Assembly (NCBI GenBank): GCA_017311185.1
Contig: JAESUZ010000338.1
Location: forward strand, 434,001 to 498,000
Reading direction: 5' to 3'
From: Proteles cristata cristata
Lineage: Eukaryota; Chordata; Mammalia; Carnivora; Hyaenidae
DNA: 64,000 nucleotides
Shown: in pieces, positions 22,301 to 33,533 of the stretch
How positions within the stretch are numbered: position 1 is the first letter of the stretch
Layout: each line of letters opens with the position of its first letter
Made by a program: the position numbers and the translations under genes
Notes under the pieces: model-generated
What the model was told of the DNA's origin: nothing
Databases searched by the model: none
Seen by the model: only the letters and a program-made list of their open reading frames with translations

Positions 22301-22329
22301 CCGCTACCACTTAGAAGATAGAAAGCTGC

Positions 22330-23060
22330 AAACAATGATGTTCACACACAAATAATGAAAAACAAAGAGTTCAATAGTCTACGAGGCAATAACTTTTCTT
22401 AAGCATATAAGAGAGCTTAGGTTGCAAGGACAATAGAGAACCTGAAATCCAAAGAGAGGCTTTAAAGTAATTGTAGTATGTTAGAAGATTTACCTCGCAT
22501 AAAGAGATGAGGATTAGAAAAAGAAACATGGAAAATATAAGCAGGTGCCAAATGGAAAAGGCTAGAAATGCAAATCATACTATCAGAAATTAAGAATCCC
22601 TTCCAAATCCCTTGTAGTTGAAGGTAGGTCAATAGCATTCAAACTAATGGACAGAGGAAAGAAAAACGATCGGGAAAAAAAATGAATGGAACAATCAAGA
22701 GTTGTGGATCAACATCAAATGGTCGAACATACATGTAAATCTCGGAAGGAGTAGAACAAGAGAGCGGGACGAAGAATTATTATAAGAGAAAATGACCGAA
22801 ACTGTTCCAAAAGTAACAAAAGATACAAATCATAGATTCCAAAGACTCAAAGAATCCCAAGGAAAGTAAGGACCAGTATGTGTAACGCGTGCATATATAC
22901 ACTCTTGGAAACAATAAAAACTAAATGAAAACTTTGAACACATTCAGAGAAAACAAATAAAAATTATACAGAAGAACAAAGAAAATTAAGCAGTCTCAAA
23001 ATTTCCACTACTGTACTCAACAGAAATTCACTGTGAAGAGAAATGGTGCAGAGACAAAAG
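22330..23060 (+). mobile_element. HAL1/L1 ORF1 fragment
   Basis: 'gtgccaaatggaaaaggct', 'atactatcagaaattaaga' and 'atgaccgaaactgttccaaa' follow the HAL1 ORF1 order seen in the longer copy at 12760-14884. It is heavily diverged. Confidence 0.5.
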
Positions 23061-23460
23061 ATTACAACTGTATGGTTCTATTTACAAAACGTTCAAGAAT
23101 GAGCAGAACAATCTATGGTGATAAAAGTGAAAATATAATTGATTTAAGGGTGTGGACTTATAGTGAGCACAAGCGAGTCCCCAGGAGCAGTGACAGAATT
23201 CTTAACTTGATTTTGTATTTGAATTTTGCTGATTTTTTTTGTAAAAGTGGCTATTTCTTTATGATTTGTAGATGTTCTTTATATTTTTTATATGGTAGTC
23301 TTTATGGTATCTTCTCCTGTGGAACTAAGCTTTTAATTCTCTTAAAAATTTCTTTCAATGAGCAGAGATCCTTAATCATAAGGAAGGTCTGTTTATCATT
23401 AAATTTCATTGAGCTTACACTTAAGATTTGTATATAAGTAGCTTATAACAAAGTAAAGAG
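23061..23460. mobile_element. Mixed L1 fragments
   Basis: The first part (to about 23145), with 'aatctatggtgataaaag', resembles the sense L1 region 3' of ORF2. From about 23215, 'tttgtagatgttctttat' and the following T-rich sequence look like antisense L1 ORF2. The 134-codon open frame over this interval combines the two and is not a gene. Confidence 0.4.
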
Positions 23461-23469
23461 TGAATTAAT

Positions 23470-24235
23470 GTACAAGGAAAAAAAAAGGAAGAAATTTTGA
23501 GATCTCAAAAGAAAGAACATGAAATCTTAGAAAAATTGATAGACAATTACAATTCTACTTAGGTTCTCAACAGAATCTGTTGTAATTTAACAAGATAAAC
23601 TTTTCGGTTTGGGGGAAGAACACCTAATGTTAACGATATAATTTATGCAAATGGAAGACTGATGATCAGAGATCTACCTTACAATACATTAACAATAATA
23701 TAATCAAGGCAGTATTGGCATAGACTTAAGAAAAGAAAAGAATAGAGTCCAGAAATAGTTCCAGATTATATAAATTTTTGATGTGTGAAAAGGAGGATAT
23801 TTAAATTCAACAGGGAAATACTGTCTAATTTAAATCAATGGTTGGCTGGAAGGGATGTTTTAAAAAATTTGTATAGAACTCTACCTCATCTTATACACAA
23901 AATATATATCAAATTAATGAAGTGAATTAAGATTAAAATGTGAAAATCAAATTTAAAAATTGCAAAATTTCAGGAGACCAAAAAACAACCTAGAAATTGG
24001 GGAATTTTTAAAAACATGACAAAAATTTTAGCTACAATAAATATAAATACTAAATATATATAAAATGTACAATGATAGGGCAGTATACACTATAACCACA
24101 AGACAATGTATAGATTGGGAAACACTTTGAAAGGCATATAATTTACATATCTTATAAAATTTACATTATCTCTGATATTTATTAGGGCTAACGTATTTCA
24201 CGATCTCCCTGTATATAAATGGCATTGTGGTTTAT
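23470..24235 (+). mobile_element. Old L1 ORF2 fragment
   Basis: 'aatcaaggcagtattggcat', 'agaatagagtccagaaat' and 'acctcatcttatacacaaa' match the middle of L1 ORF2 in sense orientation. It is decayed by indels. Confidence 0.6.
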
Positions 24236-24248
24236 ACAAACCCCTGGA

Positions 24249-24465
24249 ACGCCTGGGTGGCTCAATCGGTTAAGCGTCTGACTTCGGCTCAGGTCATGAT
24301 CTCACAGTTTGTGGGTTTGAGCCCTAAGTCGGGCTCTGTGCTGACAGCTATCTCAGAGCCTGGAACCTGTTTTGGCTTCTGTGTCTCCCTCTCTCTCTGA
24401 CCCTCCCCTGCTCACGCTGTCTCTCTCTCTCTCAGAAATAAATAGAAAACACTAAGAAATTTTTT
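24249..24465 (+). mobile_element. CanSINE
   Basis: Head 'acgcctgggtggctcaatcg', B-box region 'gggtttgagccctaagtc' and tail 'cagaaataaatagaaaac'. The target-site duplication 'acaaacccctgga' / 'acaaatccctgga' (24236-24248, 24466-24478) has one mismatch. Confidence 0.95.
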
Positions 24466-24479
24466 ACAAATCCCTGGAG

Positions 24480-25363
24480 ACTATAATGAGAATGGAAGGA
24501 TGGCTAGACTTCCAGCATTTGTTCATTACGGCCGCCATCAAAGAGTTCCTGCTCTCACGTAACAGAAAACCTAATAGAAAAATTTGCCCAGTATCTTCAA
24601 CAGACCACTTTCAGAAGAAACAACAAAGCAGCCACTAAAAATATAAATCTGTGGTGAGCAGCACTAGTACTAACTGCAAAGTGCATTACAAATTTTAATT
24701 ATAATTTAAGAGAATGATGGATAAGTCTATACAAATTACAAAAAATAAAATATGATTATTAGTATTGGCATGAACACAAGGATACGCATACAAAGATGCA
24801 TCAATGGTGTGAGCGTAAATCTATATAGTCTTTTTGGAACCCATAGCAACGATCATTTTTATTAGAAACAAATACTTCCATGACCAGCTGTAAGACTCTA
24901 GGAAGTCCGCTGGTTTATGTACAGTTATTCATTTGTATGGTACAAATATGAAGGGAGGGATCTTTAAATGGATGCCATGATAAACCTCATTGTAGGGAGG
25001 GAAAATCTGCAGTTGAACTAAAGCAGTAGTAGGGAAGCTGCTAAAATGAGAAGACGTCCACAACATGGAAATGTGAGGCAGTTGCAAGGAGATAAATGTC
25101 ACAGTTGCCTTGAGGAGATCTCATAACATAATTTATAGTAAGAAAATCAAGGTGCAGTAATATTATATTACGTGAGCTCAATTTCATAAACAGATGAGGA
25201 AAATACTGTTATAAAATTTTTACTTGACTTCTAAATGAACAAGGAGAGCATATGGATTACGGAATTGTGGAAAGAGCAAGCAAAAACCAAAAAAACAAAG
25301 AGGATAATTAAATCAAAAAACAGTACCCCAACCACAACAGAAATCAGTTATTCAGTCTAAAGT
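24480..25363. other. Unassigned, weakly L1-like
   Basis: AT-rich sequence with faint resemblance to L1 ORF2/3'UTR in places (such as 24720-24900), but no landmark good enough to call. Confidence 0.3.
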
Positions 25364-25374
25364 AAATAATCATT

Positions 25375-25600
25375 GAGGAGCCTGGGTGGCTCAGTCGGTT
25401 AAGCTTCCGACTCTTGGTTTCGGCTCGGCTCCCCATCTCACTGTCCTTGTGTTCAACCTCCACATTAGGCTTCACGCTGATGGTGCAGAGACTGCTTGGG
25501 ATTCTCTGTCTCCCCCTCTCTCTGCCCCTCCCCTATTTGTTGTCTCTATCTCTGCCTCTGTCTCTCTCTCTCAATACATAAATAATCTTAAAGAAAATTA
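25375..25600 (+). mobile_element. CanSINE
   Basis: Head 'ggagcctgggtggctcagtc', a diverged B-box region, CT block and 'caatacataaataatc' tail. The duplication 'aaataatcatt' is perfect at 25364-25374 and 25601-25611. Confidence 0.94.
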
Positions 25601-25628
25601 AAATAATCATTTATTTAAAAATAGTATA

Positions 25629-25711
25629 GATGCATCTAGATATAGATAATGATGTAGCTATAGACAATATAGATAGATAGATACATATATAGATATAGAC
25701 ATAGATGATAT
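25629..25711. repeat. Imperfect GATA/TATAGA repeat
   Basis: Interrupted ATAGAT units, with the purest part 'atagatagatagata' near 25668-25682. It lies just after the tail of the SINE at 25375, a usual birthplace for microsatellites. Confidence 0.8.
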
Positions 25712-26285
25712 ACTTCTTCATCTATCTTTTGAAAAGGTGATTGCTCATCATCTCTGGTAACTGAAAATTTCAAGTGATTTTGTACTTTCCTCTTACATTT
25801 TGCTATACTCCTTGAGGTGTTTACAATAAGCATGAATTATTTATATAATCAGAAAGAAACAAGGAAACATTTTTTATTTAATAAGGAAAATGCATAGACC
25901 ATGTGTGATATGTAAATTTATGACTCAGACTAAGTTAATCATGGCAATATCCCACCCCTATGATTTACCACATTCAGAGAGCTTCATGCACAGGTAATTT
26001 TCTATCTATAAGGAGGTGGCTATCTTTCTGCTTAAAAGGGTTGTTATCACAGCATACCCCCGACATACCTTGGAGCCACCACCCCCTTGACTGGGGGTTC
26101 CACGCCGCATGTCATGAATAATGGCGCTCCGCAAGCTGCCTACTCCTGCGGTAGCCGCTCTCTTCCCTGGTTCCACGGAATGCATTTGCTCTTCCCAGTG
26201 GCCTCCAACCCTGGCATTTCCCTTCATGCACTGAACACATTATTATTCAGTAAGTACTCTGGTACAACACCACGTTTGGCAATTC
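25712..26285. other. Unassigned sequence
   Basis: It includes a less AT-rich patch with several CpGs (about 26050-26220). I see no repeat and no convincing coding frame. Confidence 0.4.
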
Positions 26286-26287
26286 TG

Positions 26288-26455
26288 AAAATGTTCTGTA
26301 TCTGTGCTGCAGTATGAGAGCAACTAGCCACAAGGAGCTATTGAGAGCTTGAAATGTGGCAAGTATAGTCAAGGAACCGGCTTTCAAAATCTTAATTAAA
26401 ATCTAAACAATCACATGTGGCCAATGGCTACCATATTGGAGAGTGTAGCCTTTGA
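26288..26455. mobile_element. MER3-like hAT-Charlie DNA transposon
   Basis: 'aatgttctgtatctgtgct' starts it, followed by 'gagctattgagagcttg', 'aaatgtggcaagtatagtc' and 'atcacatgtggccaatggc', ending near 'tattggagagtgtag'. This is the order of the nonautonomous MER3 element with its internal inverted symmetry. It is ancient and encodes nothing. Confidence 0.68.
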
Positions 26456-27307
26456 GCCTTTCTTTCAGGGCCATTGGATAACACTTCTTCCTTTAGGGCA
26501 CATCTCTCACTCTCTGTGAATACACAGGCCTCATGGATTTGGCTGTGCTAAGTGGGCCCTGTCGTGTTCCAGTCATTTAGATTACTCTCCAGCCTTTACT
26601 TCACTTATGATTATTTGGTTTTTAGACATACATCTTTTCCTCCAAACAGGTCTCTGCTACATTCTTACGCGTAGGGAAATCTTTTTATAACCAAGTCATT
26701 GCTACGGATTGTATGTGAATTTCCTTTCACAGGGATTCTGGACCCCAAAAACTCAAGGGCTGTGACTGGGCCTCCTTTTTCATGTTAGTTAATATTTGTG
26801 ACCAATTGCAAGAACAAATTCCTAAACAGTTTTAAAAAGCGTCTTGTCTGGTAGAAGCATATTAGAGGCTAGCATGGCCTAATTCTCCCCGTGAGCCCAT
26901 TAGAGCTTCATCTCTGAGCCATGCAAAACTGCACACACAGAAACATCCCACAATTTGGGACGCCTCCACTCACCTATGAAGAACGAGGATTTAAATGTTT
27001 TTTCTCCTACACGTGCCACAAAGAACACCAGGGACACCATTAACTCTGGATAGATTGGGAATCTAGAAGTGGCTGCCATCCACCATAGCACTGGCCTACT
27101 GTTCATGTTCTCTGTCCCCATTCTGTCACTTCCCAGGAGGCAAGCCAGATCTGTATGCAGGGTCAGGGTTTGCCTACTCATTCGCCTTATCACAAACTCA
27201 GAGTGCTGTTCATTTCCTTTTGTTATGCATCTGGACACCTGGCAGCTACTTCTGTTAGACCCTCAAAACACCAGGAGCACTTCCCTTTCTGAGCAAACAG
27301 AAACGTA
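26456..27307. other. Unassigned sequence
   Basis: Composition is more even than in the rest of the window. An antisense frame of 112 codons (26900-27238) and an overlapping sense frame show no domain I know. I would treat this as unique noncoding sequence. Confidence 0.4.
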
Positions 27308-27560
27308 GCACACTGATTGAGTGTGAAAACCCTGGAGCCAGCATACCTGAGACTGAGCCTGTCTTCTCCATCTTAGGTTGTTATGTGTGCTTGAGTACGT
27401 GATTAATCTCTGTCTGTCTGTTCTCATCTTTAAATGAGGAATAATAATAGTTTATGGATTTCACAGCATTGTTGAATAGGTGAAATAAATTAATATATAA
27501 AGTTCTGATAACAATGTCTGGCAATATTACTGATCTTATTAGGTGCAACATTAATTCTCA
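27308..27560 (+). mobile_element. MIR element
   Basis: 'aaccctggagccagcatac', a core region near 'cgtgattaatctctgtc', 'tcatctttaaatgaggaat' and 'tctggcaatattac' follow the MIR SINE from tRNA-related part through core to 3' end. It is ancient and diverged. Confidence 0.8.
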
Positions 27561-27826
27561 TTAGTTCCTGTTCACTTCCTGAAGGTGAATACGTTTATAC
27601 CATTCAGGAAGAAAGCCATATTGTCCAGAGATTTTCCTTCTCTGGGCAACCATTCATCTTTCATCTTTGGCAAGAAAAATATGCCCACATACACCTACAC
27701 ACTTCTTAATGCTAATAACTAGAATAATTTTCATACATAAAATGTGATTGTTCCATTATATTTCCTATTTGAGGTAGAGAATATTAAAGCTGGAGATATG
27801 CTTTCACTCAGAATGAATTTTACTCT

Positions 27827-28045
27827 TTCTTTTTTTAAAGCGTATTTGTTTATTTTGAGAAAGACAGGAGAGAAAGAACATGAGCAAGGGAGGAACCAAG
27901 AGAGAAGGAAAGGGAGAGAATCCCAAGCCGGCTCTGCACTGTCAGCCCAGAGCCCGATGGAGGGCTTGAACGCACAAACGAGAGATTATGATCTCTGCCA
28001 AAATCAAGAGTTGGATATTTAACTGACTGAGCCACGAGGCACCCC
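27827..28045 (-). mobile_element. CanSINE, antisense
   Basis: 'ttgtttattttgagaaaga', 'gtcagcccagagcccgatg' and head 'tgactgagccacgaggcacc'. A short duplication 'ttttactct' lies at 27818-27826 and 28049-28057. Moderately diverged. Confidence 0.93.
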
Positions 28046-28057
28046 ATTTTTTACTCT

Positions 28058-29307
28058 GATGATGCAATTAGCTCCATGTCCAATTTTCGTAAGTGTCATC
28101 GTGATAAATGAAAGATCTTAATTTTGCAGCATAGCACAGACAGTCTTTTGTTTTGTAGAATCAGTCTATACAGGGACAAGATAAGAGTGTGGAGACAAAA
28201 ACCCATGCCCATTGTGATGTCTGACATCAAATTATTTCAAAACCTGTTTGCCATGAAAATTACCCTCTTTGTTGTTGTTGAGTGTCTATACAGTTGGGAT
28301 ATATAAAATATGGGTAGCAGATACTTGAAAGAATGTTGCTAATGAGCAACTGTTGGCTCTAAAATCTTTGAAAATCAGGTGACTTGTTGGTTTCCAAGGC
28401 TTGTTTGGTAAAGACTGCCTCCAAAGCAGAAATATGGAAATTTTCTGTCTTGTTGCCAATGACAGACTCATTGCAGAGACGGCATGCTAGAAGAGAGAGT
28501 CAACATCTGAGTGGATTCAAAGTTTGGAAGGCAGATGTTTATTCAGTTGCCCTAAAAAGCTGTAGGGTCAATGTAGAAGTAAAAAGTGAAACAAAACAAA
28601 TCATGATATACAGGTAAGAATACATGAGAAATGCAAGAACAAGCCTTCCTTTTCCAAACTAGCACACTTATTTCCATGGTTAAAAGTCTTTATCTTTAGA
28701 CTTATCTCTACTCCCTTACTGATCAACTTTCATTTGGGCCAACTCTTTATTTACTGAAGTTGTGATTGAGGAGGAGTTTCTGTTACTGACCTGAAACACT
28801 CATCTCTAGATCTGCTTCCAAAGATTATGATAGTGCTAGTGATAGTAGTAGCTATCCATGCTGGAATTTAGGCATCTTCTAGCTATGGGCTGGAATGGTT
28901 CATTATAGTTACCTCTCAAATATCTCTTGGTGGACAGAGGTAGTAAACAGTGGTAATATTTCTTTTGAATGGATACCTGGGTTAATATGCTTATAGGAAA
29001 ACTCATTAGGTGAGCAGTGCAGCAATTCAGTCGGATAGGGATTTAGCATCTTATTTATTCTTCAAATCAATTGTTCACATATAATTTCAACCAGTTTTAA
29101 GTGGGTGGTAATACTGAGGCTCATTGAGCATAGAAGAACCTTAACGAGGACCTTATAGGACTTAAGTGCACTAGGAATATCTGGAATGAAACAATGGTGT
29201 TGAAAGTCATTCTGCTTATTTTTCAGAATAACTGAAAAAATGGAACCAAGGCATAGGGTGGCCAATCATCTTGTTTTGTCCAAAACTGAAGGTGTTTTCA
29301 GGACACA
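28058..29307. other. Unassigned, possibly with a decayed MIR
   Basis: No gene is recognised. Around 29100-29170 the text 'actgaggctcattgagcat' faintly resembles antisense MIR. A consensus splice donor 'caggtaagaa' occurs at 28611-28620 (see findings). Confidence 0.35.
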
Positions 29308-29320
29308 GGACTTTTATTTT

Positions 29321-29523
29321 TATTATTTTTTCATTTTTTTACTAATTTTGAGAGAGAGAGAGAGGGGGGGGCAGAGAGAGATAGGGAGAGAAAGAATCCC
29401 AAGTAGTCTAGGACTCTCAGCGCAGAGCCCTACATGGGGCTCAATCCCACAAACTATGAGATCATGACCTGAGACAAAAATCAAGAGTCAGAGGCTTCAC
29501 CAACTGTGCTACACAGGCGCCCC
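29321..29523 (-). mobile_element. CanSINE, antisense
   Basis: 'tactaattttgagagagag', a G-run, 'tctcagcgcagagccctac' and head 'ctacacaggcgcccc'. An imperfect duplication is 'ggacttttatttt' / 'ggacttctctttt' (29308-29320, 29525-29537). Confidence 0.93.
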
Positions 29524-29555
29524 TGGACTTCTCTTTTTAAACCTGGGGTAGTGAG

Positions 29556-29773
29556 GGGGTGCCTGGGTGGCTCAGTCAGTTAAGTATCCAACTTCAGCTC
29601 AGGTCATGATCTTAAAGTTTGTGTGTTTGAGTCCCACATTGGGCTCTGTGCTGGTAGCTAGCTCAGAGCCTTAAGCCTGCTTCAGATTCTGTGCCTCCTT
29701 CTCTCTCTGACCCTCCCTCACTTGTGCGTTGTCTTTCTCTGTGTCTCAAAAATAAATAAATGTAAAAAAAATT
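29556..29773 (+). mobile_element. CanSINE
   Basis: Head 'gggggtgcctgggtggctc', 'ggtcatgatcttaaagtt', CT block and tail 'caaaaataaataaatgt'. It lies only ~30 bp from the preceding antisense copy. Its tail became the target of the next SINE. Confidence 0.95.
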
Positions 29774-29790
29774 AAAACTGGGAATATCTT

Positions 29791-30020
29791 AGGGAGCCTG
29801 GGTTACTCAGTCTGTTAAGCATCTGACTCTTGATTTTAGCTTAGGTCATGATCTCACAGTTCACAAGTTTGAGTCCTGCATCAGGCTCTGTGCTGACAAT
29901 GCAGAGCCTGTTTGAGATTTTCTCTCTTTTTCTGTCTCTATCCCTCCTCATGTGCTTTCTCTGTCTCTCAAAAACAAACAAAAAAACAAACAACAACAAC
30001 AACAACAAAAACATTTTAAA
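29791..30020 (+). mobile_element. CanSINE inserted at the tail of a CanSINE
   Basis: Head 'gggagcctgggttactcag', B-box region 'agtttgagtcctgcatcag' and a tail that turned into (AAC)n. A perfect 17-bp duplication, 'aaaactgggaatatctt', lies at 29774-29790 and 30021-30037. It overlaps the A-rich end of the upstream SINE, so this copy came second. Confidence 0.96.
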
Positions 30021-30037
30021 AAAACTGGGAATATCTT

Positions 30038-32175
30038 CCCAAACCAAGACAAGTAGGTCATGCTAGTCAAGCATCTAATAGTACATTATTATTGGTATGA
30101 CCACCATAAATAAAATGGTCTAATTGCTCAAGAATGGCCAAAGATCCAAAATAAGGTCAAGAAATGTGATCTTATAAAGACATTCAATAAACTGAATTTG
30201 GCTTTTTTCAGTTTTCTTGACAGCTTCCTTTAAAAATATGTAATAAATATTTGTTCTGGATTTGAATCAATTAGGTATTCTTGGTAACCTAAATGAGTTT
30301 TTGGAAAATCTTCTTCCTAAGAACTAAATATAAAAATAGCAGAAATTCAATGTAAAGCATTTTCTTCTGCCCTGTTAAGGAAAGATTTCTCCTGTGGTAG
30401 CCTAACACAAGATGTATCTGTTAGAATTATTTTTTGGTATCTTGGGAAAATGTTTGCCAAAGTGATGTCCTATCAGTAAAAGACATCTTTGAAACTTTCA
30501 AGTATTGATCTATATAAAAGATTTGAGTACCTTAAAAATCTTGGAGCAGCCAAAATTCTCCAGAGTAGATTAAGAGGCATAAAATCAATACATAACCAAG
30601 AAGGTTCTAGGTTCTACCTCTTTCAAGGCATTTAGATGCTTCTGGCATCCCATAATTAAAAGAGGGGAGGTGGTCTATGAAGAGGCAAGAAGTAGACTGA
30701 GATCTAGTACCTATACTGGGAATGTCTACTCCCATAGCTGAAAATGGAGAGGACTCCTTTTCATTCCAACACTTCTGTTCAACCATGTGCATGGCCCATG
30801 CCTGCACTATGAGCGGGCTTTTGAAAAACTAGGATTCAATGTACTTTTCCATGTTCTTAGAGTGCTGGACTGATCTCACAAAGATCAAGCTAGTACCTAG
30901 TGAATTTTAGCAAAAAAGAGACACTCTTATTCAAGACCAAATGAAATACTGAGAAAGGAAAATTAGCAGAAACTTAAAGTTCTGTGATCCTGTCAGAAAT
31001 GGTGAATTACTAATTTTGTGTTCTCTCCTTGAGCTGTATATTAAGAACCTGGAAAATTCAGTTAGGAACATCTTATACCATATGCAAAGAGAGATGTTTA
31101 GGAACTTACCTGTTGCCTTTCCTTTCTTCCTCATTTCCTGAAATATTTTTTCAACAAGTAATTTCCAGGTAGGAAAACAAGATTTTATAAGAATGTAAAA
31201 GAGAGAATGATAGGATGTAGTCAAACTCTGGTAGATTTGCAGGTGTAGCAAAATGTTTTGATATATTTTAGAAGATTTCTGCATCCACTGTGAACAAGTA
31301 GCTGGAGATCACCTGCAGACAGTGATGGGAACAAAAGAAGTGTTTGATTTTGGATAAGTAGGCAATGTATGCCATATTTGTTGCAGATAATATAGTATCA
31401 TTTTATCAAAAAAATATTAGACATTGTCCCATATGGAGATTCTAGTTATGGTGAATAGTCTTGAATCCTTAGTGGTACCAACTTGCCAAGTTAGATAGTT
31501 TTCTGGCTGGGTTAGGCTGTCCAGAAGAAAAACAAGCCAAAAGAATAAGAAAAAAAATCAAATAATAGACTTTATAATTGATTTCAGGAAGTAAAAGAAA
31601 TAAAGACAGAAGAGAAAAAATAATAGAGGAAAAAAGGATCAGGATGGTTAAAATTATTAGGTGGGAGTAGTTGGTCAGATGAACTAGGAGGCCAGGAAAC
31701 ATTATACTTAAATTAGAGATTTGGGATATAAAACATTGGTTCCATTTGTGTACTGGAAACAGGAACACTTAGGTTCGAAATTAAGGATACGGAGGGATTT
31801 GTTTATAATTTGCTTGAAGGCAGAAGAAAGGAGTTCAGGAGGAGATGGAATAAAAATAAGGTCAGGATCAAGGAATTTACAGAGCATCATGGAATGGGAC
31901 CCTCCTAAAGAATAGATTGCTAGCCTAGACTATGAGTTGGGTTGGTTCGGCAATGGGGAGGATATTAATTCTTAGATGTAAATAATAGAATCTGCTTGAG
32001 TTAGGTTGAAAAGAAAAAGGCTTATTAAACAACCAGAGAACTACTATTGGTTATATATGACTAGGACATATGTCCCTAGAGTTAGGGACAAAACAGGAGA
32101 AACATACTACCAATGACACTGATGGGATCACTGTCCATGATATCAACCCTGATGCTAGTGACTGGAAGCTAAAAA
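30038..32175. other. Unassigned AT-rich sequence
   Basis: Two kilobases with no gene or repeat I can name. On the minus strand, 31469-31768 is open for 99 codons with a long hydrophobic run; it is discussed under findings and not called as a gene. Confidence 0.4.
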
Positions 32176-32188
32176 ATATCTGCCACGT

Positions 32189-32806
32189 GAAGATATGAAC
32201 AGACACTTCTCCAAAGAGGACATCCAGATGGCCAACAGACCCATGAAACGATGCTCAGCATCGCTCCTCATCAGGCACATACAAGTCAAAACCACACTGA
32301 GATACCACCTCACACCAGTCAGAGTGGCTAAAATGAGCAAATCAGAGAACTCTAGATGCTGGCGAGGATGTGGAGAAACGGGCACCCTCCTACACTGTTG
32401 GTGGGAATGCAAACTGGTGCAGCCCTTCTGGAAAACAGTGTGGAGGTTCCTCAGGAAACTAACAATAGAACTCCCCTAGGACCCAGCAATAGCACTGCTA
32501 GGAATTTACCCAAGGGATCCAGAAATGCTGATGCATAGGAGCACATGTACCCCAATGTTCATAGCAGCACTCTCCACAATAGCTAAAACATGGAAAGAGC
32601 CTAAGTGTCCATCAACAGATGAATGGATCAAGAAGATGTGGTTTATCTATACCATGGAATACTCCATGGCAATGAGAAACAATGAAATCTGGCCATGTGT
32701 AGCAACGTGGATGGACCTTGACGGTGTTATGCTGAGTAAAATAAGTCAGGCAGAGAAGGACAAATACCATATGTTTGCACGTATAGGAGGATTAGGAGGA
32801 ACTTGA
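32189..32806 (+). pseudogene. L1 ORF2 C-terminal remnant, one in-frame stop
   Basis: A single frame runs from the insertion start to the natural stop at 32804-32806, with one premature stop at 32477-32479. It encodes about the last 205 residues of the L1 ORF2 protein. It includes the C-terminal cysteine-rich motif '[18 protein letters not shown]', thought to bind nucleic acid. The endonuclease and reverse transcriptase domains are absent because of 5' truncation, so it cannot mobilise anything. It is split into two open frames of about 94 and 93 codons. Confidence 0.93.
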
Positions 32807-33017
32807 CGGAGGAACAAGGGGGAGAAGAATGGGGGAAATGGTGGGGGAAAGGGAGAGAGGCAAACCATGAGAGACTCTTGAATGCTGAGAACAAACTGAA
32901 GACTGATGGATGTGGGGGGGAGGAGGGGTGGGCATGGAGGAGGGCACTTGTGGGGATGAGCACTGAGCGGTATGTGGAAACTAATTTGACAATAAACTAT
33001 TTGTAAAAAATATATAT
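32189..33017 (+). mobile_element. Young 5'-truncated L1 with target-site duplication
   Basis: The insertion covers the ORF2 C-terminus, the 3'UTR and an A-rich tail after 'gacaataaactatttg'. A perfect 13-bp duplication, 'atatctgccacgt', lies at 32176-32188 and 33018-33030. The 3'UTR has the G-rich purine tract typical of mammalian L1. Low divergence and a nearly open ORF2 frame make this the youngest LINE in the window. Confidence 0.97.
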
Positions 33018-33030
33018 ATATCTGCCACGT

Positions 33031-33297
33031 TTGCCTCGAATGATTGAGTGCCTCTGTGACACTGTCAACATACATTAAGCCACCTATGTGCATCAGGTTG
33101 TTGACTTCCATACCTAAGACTAATGCAGGCATATATGTTCAGGGAATATAAGGCACTACAGAATTTCATGTTTCAGCTTTTCAGCCCCCATAGAAAGTCA
33201 GACAAGATTAGAAGGGGCGCTAAAGAGGGAATCTACTCCACCTGTCCTAAGGTGTTCAGATTTGAGTATTAATTGATGGAATAAGAAATTAGGATCA
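33031..33297. other. Unassigned sequence
   Basis: This is the continuation of the unassigned stretch interrupted by the young L1. Nothing recognisable. Confidence 0.4.
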
Positions 33298-33521
33298 GGG
33301 GGCGTCTGAGTGGCTCACTAGGTTGAGCATCTGACTTCAGCTCAGGTCATGATCTCATGGCCTGAGAGTTCAAGTCCCGCATCCGGCTCTGTGCTAACAG
33401 CTCAGAACTTGGAGCCTGTTTCGAGCTCTGTGTCTCCCTCCTTCTCTGCCCCTCCCCTGCTTGAGATTTGTCTTTCTCTCTCTCAAAAAACTAATCAGAC
33501 ATTAAAAAGTTTTAGAAAAAA
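33298..33521 (+). mobile_element. CanSINE
   Basis: Head 'gggcgtctgagtggctcac', 'gagttcaagtcccgcatcc' (B-box region) and a CT block. The duplication 'aaattaggatca' / 'aaatgaggatca' (33286-33297, 33522-33533) has one mismatch. Confidence 0.94.
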
Positions 33522-33533
33522 AAATGAGGATCA

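Noticed and set aside
23033..23437. 134-codon plus-strand frame
   Set aside because: It spans the junction of differently oriented L1 fragments and shows no protein similarity I recognise.
26900..27238. 112-codon minus-strand frame, possible short gene or exon
   Set aside because: No domain, no splice or promoter context. An overlapping sense frame of similar length argues for chance.
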